From Thermoplasmata archaeon (GTDB lineage: Archaea; Thermoplasmatota; Thermoplasmata; Halarchaeoplasmatales; Halarchaeoplasmataceae), in the NCBI GenBank assembly GCA_003552585.1, contig PUNK01000071.1:1-64000 (forward strand): DNA of 64,000 nucleotides, in the 5' to 3' direction. The notes beneath the pieces were generated by a model. The model was not told the DNA's origin and did no database searches. It saw only the letters and a program-made list of their open reading frames with translations. Shown here piece by piece: positions 51,079 through 60,965 of this stretch. Position numbers and translations under genes: made by a program. The first letter of the stretch is position 1, and each line of letters starts with the position of its first letter.

Positions 51079-54000
51079 ATGGAAGCCGGGTATGTAAACG
51101 TCTCTTTCAAACCACCGCTTACAGGTAGAGATGAGGAGATAAGCAAGTTGATGTCCTTTTGGAAGCGTGCCCAAGAAGGTAAAGGCTCAACTGTTTTTAT
51201 ATCTGGTGAAGCTGGTATTGGTAAAACTCGTCTTGTAAATGAGTTGATTGACCGAGTTGACGAGGAGGTAAAAATAGTAAAAGCTTGGTGTCTAGCTGAT
51301 AATCTAGAACCACTGATGCCGTTCAAAGAGGGGTTTAGAGACGCAGAACTATCTCATATCATAGCCGAAAAACCGCCCCCCAAAGTCATTTCTACTTATC
51401 TGATAAACAAAGGTGGTTTGTTGATAGCGAAGGCAGAGCGAGATAAAGCCGAACTTGACTCAGATATATTCGCAACTATGCTAGATGCAGTAGGAAATTT
51501 TGTAAAAGATTCTTTGAGAATGATGGGAGAGGACGAAGGAAGTAATTTGAATGCGATCGGGTATGGAGAATACGATATTTTAATTCAAACTCTTGAGAAT
51601 CTATCACTTACCGCGGTGATAAAAGGTACAAAAGATGAATTTTTGATAGAAGATATGAAAAGAACCCTTCAGAACATCGGAAATCAATTTGATTATTGGG
51701 ACGGGGATATTGAAGCTACAGAAAAAGTGATACCGGATATAAGATGGTTTATAGATTCAGAAAAATATGATGGTACACATATAGTAGAGGACCCTAAGAT
51801 AAAACAGGAAAATCTTTTCGATAAAGTTCTTCTAGGCCTACAAAGAGTTTCAGAAGAAAAAATTGTTATCTTATTTTTAGACGACCTGCAGTGGGCAGAT
51901 CCAACGAGCTTGAATTTGCTCCATTATCTCTCTAGGAATACCAGAAACCATAGGATATTTATTGTTGGAACTTACCGTCCAGAGGATATTACCAAGTTCG
52001 ATGATAGTAAAGTTCATCCTTTAAAAACTACCATGCAAAATATGGGACGAGAAGAGTTGTTTCATGAGATGGATTTGAAACGTTTAAATCGATCGTCTGT
52101 AGAATCTTTTATGACCAAAACCTTGGAAAGTGCAGAGCTTGAAAGAAAATTCATAAGGAAAATTTACAAAGAAAGTGGGGGAAATCCATTTTTTCTGCTA
52201 GAAGTTCTTAAAATGCTGGCAATAGAAGGATATCTGGTTAAAGAGGGTAATAAATGGAAACCGAGTAAAGACCTGAAAGAGTTCGAAGTACCTTCTAAAA
52301 TATATGACATAATTGTCCGCCGGTTGGATAGGTTGATGGAAGAGCATAGAGAACTCCTTGAATGTGCGAGTGTGGTAGGTGAGGAATTCGAGAGCAGTAT
52401 TGTTGGCAGTATGACCGGATCTAACAGAATCAAGCTTTTGAAGAATTTAAACCATATCGAGAGAACCCACAACCTGATACGTTCTATAAAGAAGAGATAC
52501 ATATTTGATCACAGCAAAATCAGAGAAGTCTTGTACAACGGTATTAACGAGGAATTAAGACAAGAATATCACAAGATAGTTGCTGAAACCTATGAGGACT
52601 CAAAAAAGGATTTAGGGAATATCATTTACGATTTAGGAACACATTGGGAAAAAGGAGGGATACCTGATAAGGCTTTTAAGTACTATAAAAAATGTGCTAA
52701 AAAGGCTAAAGGGTCCTATGCTAATGACCTGGCCATAGAGTGCTATGATCGTTTATTGGACCTTATCCCATTATTAGAGTCCTGTGAAGATAGGGAGGAA
52801 ATAAAAATTGATTGTCTGACACAGAAAGGTGACTGTTTGAAAACCATTTGTGAGTGGGATCATGCTGAAGAATCATATAAAAAAGCTCTTCAAATGGCTG
52901 AAAAGATGAAAGATAGTACTAAAATAGCAGAATGTACGATCCTGATAGGAGACATTTGCAAATTAGAAGCTAAGTATAATGAGGCTTTAGACCTTTATTT
53001 TGAAGCTTGCCAGATTTATAAAGATATGGGTGACAAGCAGGGGTACTGTAGATCTTTAGGGAGGATCGGATCGGTATACACAAACATGGCTGAATACGAC
53101 AAATCTATGGTTTATTTAGAGGAAATGCAGCAGATAGCTGAAGAACTAAAAGATAATGGATTATTGAGTAGATTGTATGGGAATATAGGGAGTACCCATT
53201 ATGGGAGAGGAGAATTGAAAGAGGCTATGGAATATTTTAAGAAAAAATTAAAACTCAAAGAAGAACAAGGAGATTTGTTAGAAATAGGTTATACTTTAGT
53301 TAACTTGGCAAGTATATATGTGAGACTTAAAGACTATGAACATTCTAGGGAGGCCTGTAATAAAGCATTGGAGATAGTTGAAAAAACTGGAGATAAATTG
53401 ATGGAACAGAATGCACTAGGGAAGCTCGGTATCGCCTATACTGAAGAGGGAGAATACACTAAAGGATTAGAATATTATAAGAAAAAATTGTCTTTGTCTG
53501 AAAAAATGGGGGATAGACGAAGTATAGCCTATGTCGCAAATAACATCGGGGAACTATATAAGGAGAAAGGGGAGTACGACAAAGCACTCAGGTATTATCA
53601 GAAAGATGTTGATATTTCAAAAGATCTTGCCGATAAAAGAGGTTATGCAATAACGATAGGTAATATGGGCAACCTTTACAAATTAAAAAGTGATTTTCAT
53701 AAAGCCGAAGAATTATATGACGAAGCTCTCCATATCGCAAGAGAACAAGATACCAAAGACGTCTTGAGCTTTTTTCTATCCTGTAAAGCTGATCTGTACT
53801 TTCAAAAAGGTTTGATAGAAAGAGCTGGTGTCTTGAACAAAGATGCTCTAGAGATAGCTGAAAAGATCGATATGCAGCAAACAATTTTCTGTGCGAACTT
53901 ATTAAAAGCCAAGATATTGTCTAAAGAAAATAAAGAAAAAAGTATTCAGATACTAAAAAAGATGTTGGAAGCGAACAACAGTGCCCCAGAAGAAGCTAAA

Positions 54001-54132
54001 CTTGTTTATGAACTATACAAAATATCTGGTGAAGACGATCATAAAAAGAATGCCCTAGATTTTTATAAAAAGATATATGAAAAAAATCCTTCCACACGTT
54101 ATAAAGAAATTATAGAGGAGTTGACAGATTGA
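51079..54132 (+). CDS. Giant P-loop (STAND/MalT-like AAA) ATPase with TPR repeats, paralog 1
   Basis: Walker A GEAGIGKTRL, Walker B ILFLDDLQWAD, GTYRPEDI, C-terminal TPR array; 1017 aa. Confidence 0.88.
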   Translation: MEAGYVNVSFKPPLTGRDEEISKLMSFWKRAQEGKGSTVFISGEAGIGKTRLVNELIDRVDEEVKIVKAWCLADNLEPLMPFKEGFRDAELSHIIAEKPPPKVISTYLINKGGLLIAKAERDKAELDSDIFATMLDAVGNFVKDSLRMMGEDEGSNLNAIGYGEYDILIQTLENLSLTAVIKGTKDEFLIEDMKRTLQNIGNQFDYWDGDIEATEKVIPDIRWFIDSEKYDGTHIVEDPKIKQENLFDKVLLGLQRVSEEKIVILFLDDLQWADPTSLNLLHYLSRNTRNHRIFIVGTYRPEDITKFDDSKVHPLKTTMQNMGREELFHEMDLKRLNRSSVESFMTKTLESAELERKFIRKIYKESGGNPFFLLEVLKMLAIEGYLVKEGNKWKPSKDLKEFEVPSKIYDIIVRRLDRLMEEHRELLECASVVGEEFESSIVGSMTGSNRIKLLKNLNHIERTHNLIRSIKKRYIFDHSKIREVLYNGINEELRQEYHKIVAETYEDSKKDLGNIIYDLGTHWEKGGIPDKAFKYYKKCAKKAKGSYANDLAIECYDRLLDLIPLLESCEDREEIKIDCLTQKGDCLKTICEWDHAEESYKKALQMAEKMKDSTKIAECTILIGDICKLEAKYNEALDLYFEACQIYKDMGDKQGYCRSLGRIGSVYTNMAEYDKSMVYLEEMQQIAEELKDNGLLSRLYGNIGSTHYGRGELKEAMEYFKKKLKLKEEQGDLLEIGYTLVNLASIYVRLKDYEHSREACNKALEIVEKTGDKLMEQNALGKLGIAYTEEGEYTKGLEYYKKKLSLSEKMGDRRSIAYVANNIGELYKEKGEYDKALRYYQKDVDISKDLADKRGYAITIGNMGNLYKLKSDFHKAEELYDEALHIAREQDTKDVLSFFLSCKADLYFQKGLIERAGVLNKDALEIAEKIDMQQTIFCANLLKAKILSKENKEKSIQILKKMLEANNSAPEEAKLVYELYKISGEDDHKKNALDFYKKIYEKNPSTRYKEIIEELTD

Positions 54133-54204
54133 TGGTGAAAAACCAATTTCGTGAAAAGTTAAGAAAGTTTTAAATTCTTTAAAAACTTATGTGGCTTGAA
54201 CTTT

Positions 54205-57200
54205 ATGAAAGAAGGAGTATCATATACCTCCTTCCAGCCAGCGCTTACAGGAAGGGATAATGATATAAGCAAGTTGGAGTCTTTTTGGACACGTACTAAA
54301 GAGGGTAAAGGTTCAACCGTTTTTATATCTGGTGAAGCTGGCATTGGTAAAACGAGGTTGGTATCTGAGTTTATGGATATGGCTGAAGAGAGAGAGACCA
54401 TGATCATTAAAGGCTGGTGTCTATCAGAAAGTTTAGAACCCTTATTGCCCCTACGAAATGGATTTCTTGATGCTGGCATTCCCCAGCTTATATCTGAAGA
54501 TCCTCCTCCAAAAGTTATATCAACCTACCTAATTAAAAAAGGAGGAATATTGGTGGCTAAATCTGAAAGGGAAGATACCGACCTTGATTCAGATATTTTT
54601 GCAACTATGTTGAGCGCAGTGAGCAACTTTGTCACCGATTCCCTTAAAATGATGAAAGAGCAGGGGACAGGAGGGTTAAACACCATCGGTTACGGAAAAC
54701 ATAATATATTGATACATTCGAGAGGTGATCTATCATTAGCTACGGTTATCGAAGGGTCTAATTATGAATTTTTAATAGACGATATGAATAACACTCTTGA
54801 TGAGATCGGAAATACTTTCGATGATTGGGATGGCGATATGAACTCAGCTGAAATAGTTAAACCTAAAATATCTTGGTTCATAGATTCAAGAAAGTATGAA
54901 GGTAGATATCTAGTGGATGACCCCAAGATAAAGCAGGAAAATTTGTTCTATAAAGTGCTGCTCGGGTTGCGTAGACTTTCAGACCGAGAGCCAATCATTC
55001 TTTTCATAGATGATCTTCAGTGGGCTGATCCTACTACTTTGAAATTAATACATTATCTGTCTAGGAATACAAAAAATAACAGCATCCTTATCTTAGGAAC
55101 TTATCGACCTGAAGATATAGTTGCAAGTGATGATGGTAAAACCCACAACCTTAAAACCACCATGCAGAACATGAGCAGGGAGAACCTTTACGAGGAAATA
55201 AAGCTCATGAGACTGGACAAAAAGTTTGTAAAGAAATTAATCGAAAGTACTTTAAGAAAAATCGATATTGGTCATGGGCTGGTAAAAAAGATATATGGGG
55301 AATGTGAGGGTAATCCTCTCTTTCTTCTTGAAATCATAGAGATGATGGTTGCAGAGGGATATTTAACTAAAAAAAACGATTTCTGGGAAGAACGGAAAGA
55401 TATTGATGAAATCAATATACCATCTAAGGTATATGATGTCGTGATGAGAAGGTTAGATCGATTGATAAGCGATCAAAGAAATTTGCTGGAATGTGCGAGT
55501 GTGATCGGGAAGGAGTTCGAGAGTGAAATAATCGGTGAAGTGACGGGCATAAATCGTATAAGAATTCTAAAAGATCTTAACGAAATCGAGAGGACTCATA
55601 ATTTAATCCATTCTATCAAAAAGAAATATCGATTCGACCACAACAAGTTCCGTGAAGTCCTATACAATAGCATCAATGAAGAATTACGAGAAGAATATCA
55701 TCTTATGATTGCAGAAAGTTATGAAAAACTGTATCCAAACAATATCGATAAAGTAGAACCTCTGTTAGCTCATCATTATTACAAAGCAGAGGATGAAAGA
55801 GCAATAGAATATCTCCTGAGCACAGGTGATAAGGCTAAAGAAAGATATGCAAATGATGAAGCTTTGGTCCTATATGATAACGCAATATCACTTGCAAAAG
55901 AAAAAGATATAGATGTGCCCACTAAAGCACTTGAAGGACTTGGAGATGTTTATAATGTTATAGGGGATTATGATAAAGCTTTGGAGAGTTATGAAGAAGC
56001 TCTAGACATTGTAAAAGATAAAGAAAAGGCAGTCGTATACGGAAAGATAGCAAATATCTTTGAAAAAATTGGAGGTTACGAAGATTCTCTAGAATATGCT
56101 GAAAAGGGGATATCTCTGGTAGATCCAGATGACATAGAGATGTGTAGTTTGTTGAACGTCAAGGGATGGGGTTTGTTAAGGAAGGGAGAATATGATGAGG
56201 CGATAAAAGTATTCAAGAAGAGTGAAGAAAAAGCAGATATGCTTGACCGGAAGTTAGATAAGGGACAAGCTCAGCATAATCTAGGAACTATTTATCTTCG
56301 AAAGGGAGAGTTTGATGAGGGAAAGGAATATCTAGAAAAGGCTATCAAGCTTAGGGATGATTGTGAAGATATTAATGGACTTGGAGTTTCCTACAACAAT
56401 ATGGCTCTCATCTACTGGAATAAGGGGGAACTAGAGCATGCACTTCAATATTTTACACAATGTATTGATATCTTTGAAAATATTGGTCATAAGTTTGGTG
56501 TGGCCACGGCTTTGAACAACATAGGTGTGATAAAATGGATCAAAGGAGAACTCGATAGTGCACTAGATCATTATAAAAGAAGCCGTTGCATCCAGGAGGA
56601 GATCGGAGATAAACTGGGTATCGCTACATCACTTCACAATATAGCAGCGATATACCGGGATAAAGGTGATCTAGATACATCACTCAATTTCTTCAAAAAG
56701 AGTCTGAGTAATGTTGAGGAGATCGGAGATAAATGGGGGATAGCAAAGTCTCTAAGTAATGTTGGAGTAGTATACAGTTTAATGGGCGAGTTGGATAGAT
56801 CTATTGATTGCCTTGAACATAGCCTTCAAATTCGTGAGGAGATGGGTGATAAAACAGGTATAATTGAAAGCCTGTGTGGGATTACGGAAACGTATATTAA
56901 AAAAGAAGAGATCATGAAAGCTGAAGAAAACGCTAGAAGAGCATTACAAATCGCTATTGAAGTCGGAGGAAAGAATGAGATGACGATGAGCCATAAATTA
57001 CTAGGTATGGTATACAGGGAGCAGGAAAGGTGGGATGAGTCTAGAGCAGAATTTGAAAAAGGTATAGAAATGTTGGATGGCAAATTGGATAAAAAAGATC
57101 TTTCCATAGCTTATTATGAATATGGTTTGATGTGGAAGGAGATGGGTGAAAAAAAGAAGGCAAAAGAATACCTAGAAAAATCCCTTGAGATCTTCGAGGA

Positions 57201-57255
57201 TATAGGGATGAAACTAATGGTAAAGGAGGCGAAAGAGGAGTTAAAGTCTATTTAA
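54205..57255 (+). CDS. Giant P-loop ATPase-TPR protein, paralog 2 (start revised from 54196 TTG to 54205 ATG)
   Basis: Walker A GEAGIGKTRL, ILFIDDLQWAD, TPRs; ATG 54205 gives the same 36-nt TATA-to-ATG spacing as its paralogs. Confidence 0.88.
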   Translation: MKEGVSYTSFQPALTGRDNDISKLESFWTRTKEGKGSTVFISGEAGIGKTRLVSEFMDMAEERETMIIKGWCLSESLEPLLPLRNGFLDAGIPQLISEDPPPKVISTYLIKKGGILVAKSEREDTDLDSDIFATMLSAVSNFVTDSLKMMKEQGTGGLNTIGYGKHNILIHSRGDLSLATVIEGSNYEFLIDDMNNTLDEIGNTFDDWDGDMNSAEIVKPKISWFIDSRKYEGRYLVDDPKIKQENLFYKVLLGLRRLSDREPIILFIDDLQWADPTTLKLIHYLSRNTKNNSILILGTYRPEDIVASDDGKTHNLKTTMQNMSRENLYEEIKLMRLDKKFVKKLIESTLRKIDIGHGLVKKIYGECEGNPLFLLEIIEMMVAEGYLTKKNDFWEERKDIDEINIPSKVYDVVMRRLDRLISDQRNLLECASVIGKEFESEIIGEVTGINRIRILKDLNEIERTHNLIHSIKKKYRFDHNKFREVLYNSINEELREEYHLMIAESYEKLYPNNIDKVEPLLAHHYYKAEDERAIEYLLSTGDKAKERYANDEALVLYDNAISLAKEKDIDVPTKALEGLGDVYNVIGDYDKALESYEEALDIVKDKEKAVVYGKIANIFEKIGGYEDSLEYAEKGISLVDPDDIEMCSLLNVKGWGLLRKGEYDEAIKVFKKSEEKADMLDRKLDKGQAQHNLGTIYLRKGEFDEGKEYLEKAIKLRDDCEDINGLGVSYNNMALIYWNKGELEHALQYFTQCIDIFENIGHKFGVATALNNIGVIKWIKGELDSALDHYKRSRCIQEEIGDKLGIATSLHNIAAIYRDKGDLDTSLNFFKKSLSNVEEIGDKWGIAKSLSNVGVVYSLMGELDRSIDCLEHSLQIREEMGDKTGIIESLCGITETYIKKEEIMKAEENARRALQIAIEVGGKNEMTMSHKLLGMVYREQERWDESRAEFEKGIEMLDGKLDKKDLSIAYYEYGLMWKEMGEKKKAKEYLEKSLEIFEDIGMKLMVKEAKEELKSI

Positions 57256-57259
57256 CAAG

Positions 57260-57307
57260 TCATAAGAAACCTTTAAGTTTTCTCAAGACGTATCTTTTTG
57301 GAAGATT
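57260..57307 (+). promoter_or_regulatory. Second copy of the 48-bp promoter/leader
   Basis: Identical to 51031-51078. Confidence 0.8.
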
Positions 57308-60300
57308 ATGGAAGCCGGGTATGCAAACATCTCTTTCAAACCACCGCTTACAGGTAGAGATGAGGAGATAAGCAAGTTGATGTCCTTTTGGGAGCGTGCC
57401 AAAGAAGGTAAAGGCTCAACCGTTTTTATATCTGGTGAAGCGGGTGTCGGTAAAACTCGTCTGGTAAACGAGCTGATTGAAAGGCTCGACAAAGATGTAA
57501 AAATTATCAAATGTTGGTGCCTATCGGAGAGCTTAGAACCACTGATGCCGTTCAAACAAGGCTTTAGAAAGGAGGACTTATCACATATAATATCTGAAAA
57601 ACCGCCTCCCAAAGTCATCTCAACATACCTGATTGACAAGGGTGGACTGCTGGTGACTAAAGCAGAAAGATCGGATACGGACCTAGATCCTGATATTTTC
57701 GCATCAATGCTCGATGCAGTAGGTAATTTTATCAAAGACTCTCTCTCCATGATGGGAGAAATGCAGGGAGGAGAACTGAATACCATCGGATATGGAAAAC
57801 ACAGTATATTGATTCAATCTAATGAATGTCTGTCGCTAGCTTCAGTGATAGAAGGAGAAAGCAGCGAGTTTTTGATAGATGACATGAGAAAAACACTGGA
57901 AAATATCGGAGACAGGTTCGCTTCCTGGAACGGTGATATGGAAAGTTCAGAAAAAGTCAGACCCTATATAGAATGGTTCATCGATTCGAGAAAGTATAGT
58001 GGCAGATATTTGGCTAAAGACCCTAAATTAAAACAGGAAAATCTATTTGATAAAGTACTCCTGGGACTCCAAAGAATCTCATCTGAAAGTCCCGTTGTAT
58101 TATTTTTAGACGATTTACAGTGGGCAGAATCAACCACTTTGAAACTACTTCACTATCTTTCTAGAAATACTAAAAACGATAGAATATTGATCATAGGTAA
58201 TTACCGTCCAGAGGATGTTATCAAATCTAAGGAGGGAGATCCTCATCCTTTTAAAACTATCATGCAGAACATGAGTAGAGAACATCTATTTCAAGCACTC
58301 CAACTTCAGCGGTTGGATGAAAACTCAGTAAAAAATCTTATGATTCAGACTTTAGAAGATGAAGAAATCTCTGAGGACCTTATAGACGAGATGTACACAG
58401 GGAGTGATGGGAATCCCTTTTTTCTTTTAGAAGTGATGAAAATGCTTGTCTACGAGGGACATCTGATAGATCAAGAAGGAGTTTTGAAGCTTAAAGAGGA
58501 TATCCAAGAGATAAAGATACCTTCAAAAGTATATGATTTGGTGGTGAGAAGGCTAGATCGATTAGTTGATGAGCAAAAAGATATTTTAGAATGTGCTAGT
58601 GTAGTTGGGGAGGAGTTTGAAAGCCGGGTTATTGGTGAAATTATCGGTATTAGCAGGATGAAACTCTTGAAAAATCTCAATGAGATCCAGCGTCTACACA
58701 AATTGATAATATCTATAGAGAAGAAGTATCGATTTGAGCACCGGCAGATAAGAGAGGTATTGTATTTTGATATTAACGATGAATTGAGGGAAGAATATCA
58801 TCGTTTGGTCGCTGAAAGTTATGAGTTGATCTATAAGGGAAAAATGGAAGAGTATTCGAAACATATCGCATATCACTTCTTCAAAGCTAAAGAAGAAAGG
58901 GCTGTAAATTATCTTTTAAAATTAGGTGGAAAAGCAAAAGATGAATATGCAAACGAGGAGGCCCTAAGATTTTACAAAGATGCTTTGTCTCTGGCTGTTC
59001 ACAAGAGTGATTTGAAAGAAATTCATGATGGACTAGGTGAAGTATTCAATATTATTGGAAAGTATGAAAAATCCTTAGAACATTATGAAAATGCTTTGGA
59101 TAATGTTGAAAACGAATTGGATAGTTCTAGGTTGCATGGCAAAATAGCAGAGGTTCTGAACAATCAAGGTGAATATAAAAAAGCTCTTGAACAGATCGAG
59201 ATCGGTATTGAATTGTGTGAGGAGAACAATAATTTACGATGTAAACTCTTTAATATAAATGGATGGGTTTTTATGTTGCAGGGTTTATACGGTCGATCCA
59301 TCCAAATTTTCAACGAAGAAATCAAATTAGCTAGAGAATTAGATGATACAAAAAGTATTGGTCGAGCATTACACGACCTTGGAACTGTATTGATTCGAAG
59401 AGGAGATTACGGAGAAGCTGAAGAACTACTGAAAGAATCGGTAGGATTTAGAGAAGAATGCGAGGATATAGAAGGCCTCGGAGATACATTTAATAGCATA
59501 GGAGTCGTACATAAAAACAAAGGAGACATGGATCGAGCTTTATATTATTACAATAAAAGTATGGAAATAGAGAGGGAGATAGGTAGCAAGAACGGAATCG
59601 CAAGATCTCTTAACAATATAGCCACTATTTACTGGTATAAGGGAGAACTTAATAAAGCATTAGATAATTATGAAAAATGTCTTAAAATAGTAGAGGGGAC
59701 TGGGAACAAAGGGGGTATTGCTTTGGCATTGAGTAATATAGGTAACATTTACGCTGATAAAGGGGAAAGAGAAACTGCCCTGACTTATTATGAAGAAAGT
59801 ATGAAGATAAGAGAGTACACTGGAGATCAGCAAGGTATAGCAATATCACTCAACAATATTGGAAATATTTACATAGATCTATACGATCTCGATAAAGCAT
59901 TAGAGTATCATAACCGGAGTTTAGAGATTGAAAGTGAGATAGGAGATAAAGCTGGAATCGCTTATTCTTTGAATAGTATAGCACTCATTCATCAATATAA
60001 AGGAGATATCTCTGAGGCCATAGATCACTATGAAAGAAGTCTCGAAAAGGCTACAAAAGTCGGAGAAAGTACGATATCAGTTTACAATCTCTGTGGATTA
60101 GCAGAGTTATGCCTTAAAAACGATATTATTGATAAAGCTATGGAATACGCAGAGAAAGCCCTTCAAATATCTTTAGACACTGATGGGGAATCAGAGGAGG
60201 GGACATGTTATCGTATTTTGGGAATGGTGTTTGGAAAGTTGGGAACAAAAGAAAAGGCGATAGAACATTTTGAAAAGTCTATAAATGTTTTTGAAATGAT

Positions 60301-60460
60301 AGGAGATAAACGGGGATCATCAAGGACTCATTACGAGTACGGTATGTTTTTAAGGGGAGAGGAGGGTGAAGAATTCCTTAGAAAGGCATTGGATATGTTT
60401 GAAAGGATGAATCTAGTTTTTTGGGTTCAAAAAGCAAGAAATGAATTAAAAAAGGGATGA
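57308..60460 (+). CDS. Giant P-loop ATPase-TPR protein, paralog 3
   Basis: Walker A GEAGVGKTRL, VLFLDDLQWAE, TPRs with GDKxGIAxSLNNIGxIY pattern; 1050 aa. Confidence 0.88.
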   Translation: MEAGYANISFKPPLTGRDEEISKLMSFWERAKEGKGSTVFISGEAGVGKTRLVNELIERLDKDVKIIKCWCLSESLEPLMPFKQGFRKEDLSHIISEKPPPKVISTYLIDKGGLLVTKAERSDTDLDPDIFASMLDAVGNFIKDSLSMMGEMQGGELNTIGYGKHSILIQSNECLSLASVIEGESSEFLIDDMRKTLENIGDRFASWNGDMESSEKVRPYIEWFIDSRKYSGRYLAKDPKLKQENLFDKVLLGLQRISSESPVVLFLDDLQWAESTTLKLLHYLSRNTKNDRILIIGNYRPEDVIKSKEGDPHPFKTIMQNMSREHLFQALQLQRLDENSVKNLMIQTLEDEEISEDLIDEMYTGSDGNPFFLLEVMKMLVYEGHLIDQEGVLKLKEDIQEIKIPSKVYDLVVRRLDRLVDEQKDILECASVVGEEFESRVIGEIIGISRMKLLKNLNEIQRLHKLIISIEKKYRFEHRQIREVLYFDINDELREEYHRLVAESYELIYKGKMEEYSKHIAYHFFKAKEERAVNYLLKLGGKAKDEYANEEALRFYKDALSLAVHKSDLKEIHDGLGEVFNIIGKYEKSLEHYENALDNVENELDSSRLHGKIAEVLNNQGEYKKALEQIEIGIELCEENNNLRCKLFNINGWVFMLQGLYGRSIQIFNEEIKLARELDDTKSIGRALHDLGTVLIRRGDYGEAEELLKESVGFREECEDIEGLGDTFNSIGVVHKNKGDMDRALYYYNKSMEIEREIGSKNGIARSLNNIATIYWYKGELNKALDNYEKCLKIVEGTGNKGGIALALSNIGNIYADKGERETALTYYEESMKIREYTGDQQGIAISLNNIGNIYIDLYDLDKALEYHNRSLEIESEIGDKAGIAYSLNSIALIHQYKGDISEAIDHYERSLEKATKVGESTISVYNLCGLAELCLKNDIIDKAMEYAEKALQISLDTDGESEEGTCYRILGMVFGKLGTKEKAIEHFEKSINVFEMIGDKRGSSRTHYEYGMFLRGEEGEEFLRKALDMFERMNLVFWVQKARNELKKG

Positions 60461-60720
60461 TAGGAGGTAATCCCTTCTTCTTTATCGGAGTAACTAATAC
60501 AATCTAGTCTTGATTATAGTAAATATCTATGGATCCGTGAGTATCCTACGTTGAAGCAAACCAATACCCTGCTGAAGATAGGTGACATCCTCTCACATGG
60601 TGGAGCCGTGGGGCTTCTCTACTGACAGGACGATATACACTCATACAGAAAAGGCTATACCCGGCTTCGATCCATCGCTCAAAGAATTTGTTTACGATGG
60701 AAAAATAAATTTTTTATTCG

Positions 60721-60846
60721 TTATTCCTTGACCACTGCTACTGTACAGCCAGCATGTCTAAGGACACGGTCAGTTATACTGCCCATAAAAAGTTCCTTGA
60801 AACCGGAGCTTCCATGGGATGCCATCACAATGATATCGTTTTTTCA
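60721..60846 (-). pseudogene. UspA-family universal stress protein, C-terminal remnant
   Basis: Minus translation *KNDIIVMASHGSSGFKELFMGSITDRVLRHAGCTVAVVKE*; in-frame stop immediately upstream. Confidence 0.8.
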
Positions 60847-60965
60847 GCGTACTCTGAGATTTTTATAAAGGGTACCTTTTAATCAGTATTAAATTTTATA
60901 AAAAAAATTTTGTTAATTAATAACTATCAATAAGTTATTAAAAAAGAATTGCATTATACAATAAT

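Noticed and set aside
54196-54204. TTG start for paralog 2
   Set aside because: ATG at 54205 gives the same TATA spacing (36 nt) as the two paralogs and aligns with their N-termini.
57283-57786. 167-aa minus ORF (and similar 51054-51326, 54159-54479) recurring antisense to the ATPase 5' ends
   Set aside because: Recurs only because the sense paralogs are similar; low-complexity Ser-rich shadow of the Walker A region.
53000-60400. Apparent tandem DNA repeats in the triplet 3' halves
   Set aside because: Reflect protein-level TPR units, not nucleotide tandem repeats; no CRISPR-like spacing or identical repeats.
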